A DNA stretch of 49,573 bases from Streptomyces mexicanus (lineage in GTDB: Bacteria; Actinomycetota; Actinomycetes; Streptomycetales; Streptomycetaceae), in NCBI RefSeq assembly GCF_902506575.1, contig NZ_LR732544.1, forward strand, positions 3,471,737 through 3,521,309, in the 5' to 3' direction. The notes under the pieces were generated by a model, which saw only the letters and a program-made list of their open reading frames with translations, was not told the DNA's origin and ran no database searches. A program made the position numbers and the translations under genes. Below, in pieces: positions 49,495 to 49,573 of this stretch. The first letter of the stretch is position 1. Every line of letters begins with the position of its first letter.

Positions 49495-49510
49495 CGCATC
49501 CCACTGACAA
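49488..49510 (-). promoter_or_regulatory. RecA-NDp-like promoter of dmdR1
   Basis: On the minus strand TTGTCAGTG, eight bases, CAGAAT; the 9-mer is perfect and the -10 deviates only by C for T at its first base. The predicted start near 49481 leaves a leader of about 62 nt to the ATG at 49419. Confidence 0.7.
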
Positions 49511-49573
49511 CCGAAGCGTTCCGCGAAAACCCCGATGCGTCGGCGGCCCACCGCCCGCCACCGCCCGCCACCC

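Overview
The window is about 49.6 kb of very GC-rich DNA. Third codon positions are almost always G or C, GTG starts are common, several transcripts look leaderless, and a LAETG-anchored surface protein, IcmB and a DmdR1-type iron regulator are present. All of this indicates a Streptomyces chromosome, core region rather than a mobile element. I see no tRNA, rRNA, insertion sequence, prophage or CRISPR array.

Layout. At 0.3-1.4 kb lies a low-complexity secreted protein. From 1.5 to 10.2 kb is a conserved accessory island: on the minus strand a MoxR-type AAA+ ATPase, a DUF5682 protein with TIKI/ChaN-like His motifs and a von Willebrand A protein (translationally linked); divergently a SWIM zinc-finger protein and a DUF5691 protein. 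The genes resemble the E. coli yehL-yehM-yehP-yehQ group. The two halves diverge from 133 bp carrying two back-to-back copies of the RecA-NDp promoter motif (TTGTCRGTG-N8-TAnnnT), the PafBC-dependent DNA-damage promoter of actinobacteria. I consider this the most interesting system here.

10.4-25.1 kb holds icmB, a lipase-like hydrolase, a membrane-anchored M23 peptidase, pcrA/uvrD (also behind a perfect RecA-NDp motif), a TDT-family carrier, a small membrane protein, an NlpC/P60 hydrolase, a VOC protein, a LuxR-type response regulator with a PspC-histidine kinase, a PspC/LiaF-like protein with a small membrane partner, and a DoxX protein. 25.4-38.0 kb has a membrane protein, a class II aldolase, a PPOX-fold protein, guaA, chorismate mutase behind a candidate Tyr/Phe attenuator with a leaderless leader peptide, a 0.9 kb non-coding stretch, the LAETG protein, a GMC oxidoreductase with succinic semialdehyde dehydrogenase, and a Ser/Thr kinase.

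At 38.04-38.19 kb the sequence breaks. A run of 22 G is followed by an inverted 123 bp perfect copy of part of purU; the kinase on the left has lost its start and a mycothiol-dependent-isomerase-like gene on the right has lost its front. By my recollection of S. coelicolor gene order, everything left of this point matches the SCO4779-SCO4800s region and everything right of it the SCO4403-SCO4394 region. The point is therefore either a rearrangement or, more likely, an assembly mis-join.

38.5-49.6 kb holds purU, an SCO4402-like protein, an ABC-type substrate-binding lipoprotein, a probably frameshifted small protein, an HTH/TPR regulator, a degenerate primase-polymerase protein, three 60 bp tandem repeats, an ABC exporter pair, an alpha/beta hydrolase with Ala in place of the nucleophile, and dmdR1 with a RecA-NDp-like promoter and a long antisense ORF resembling the described adm gene.
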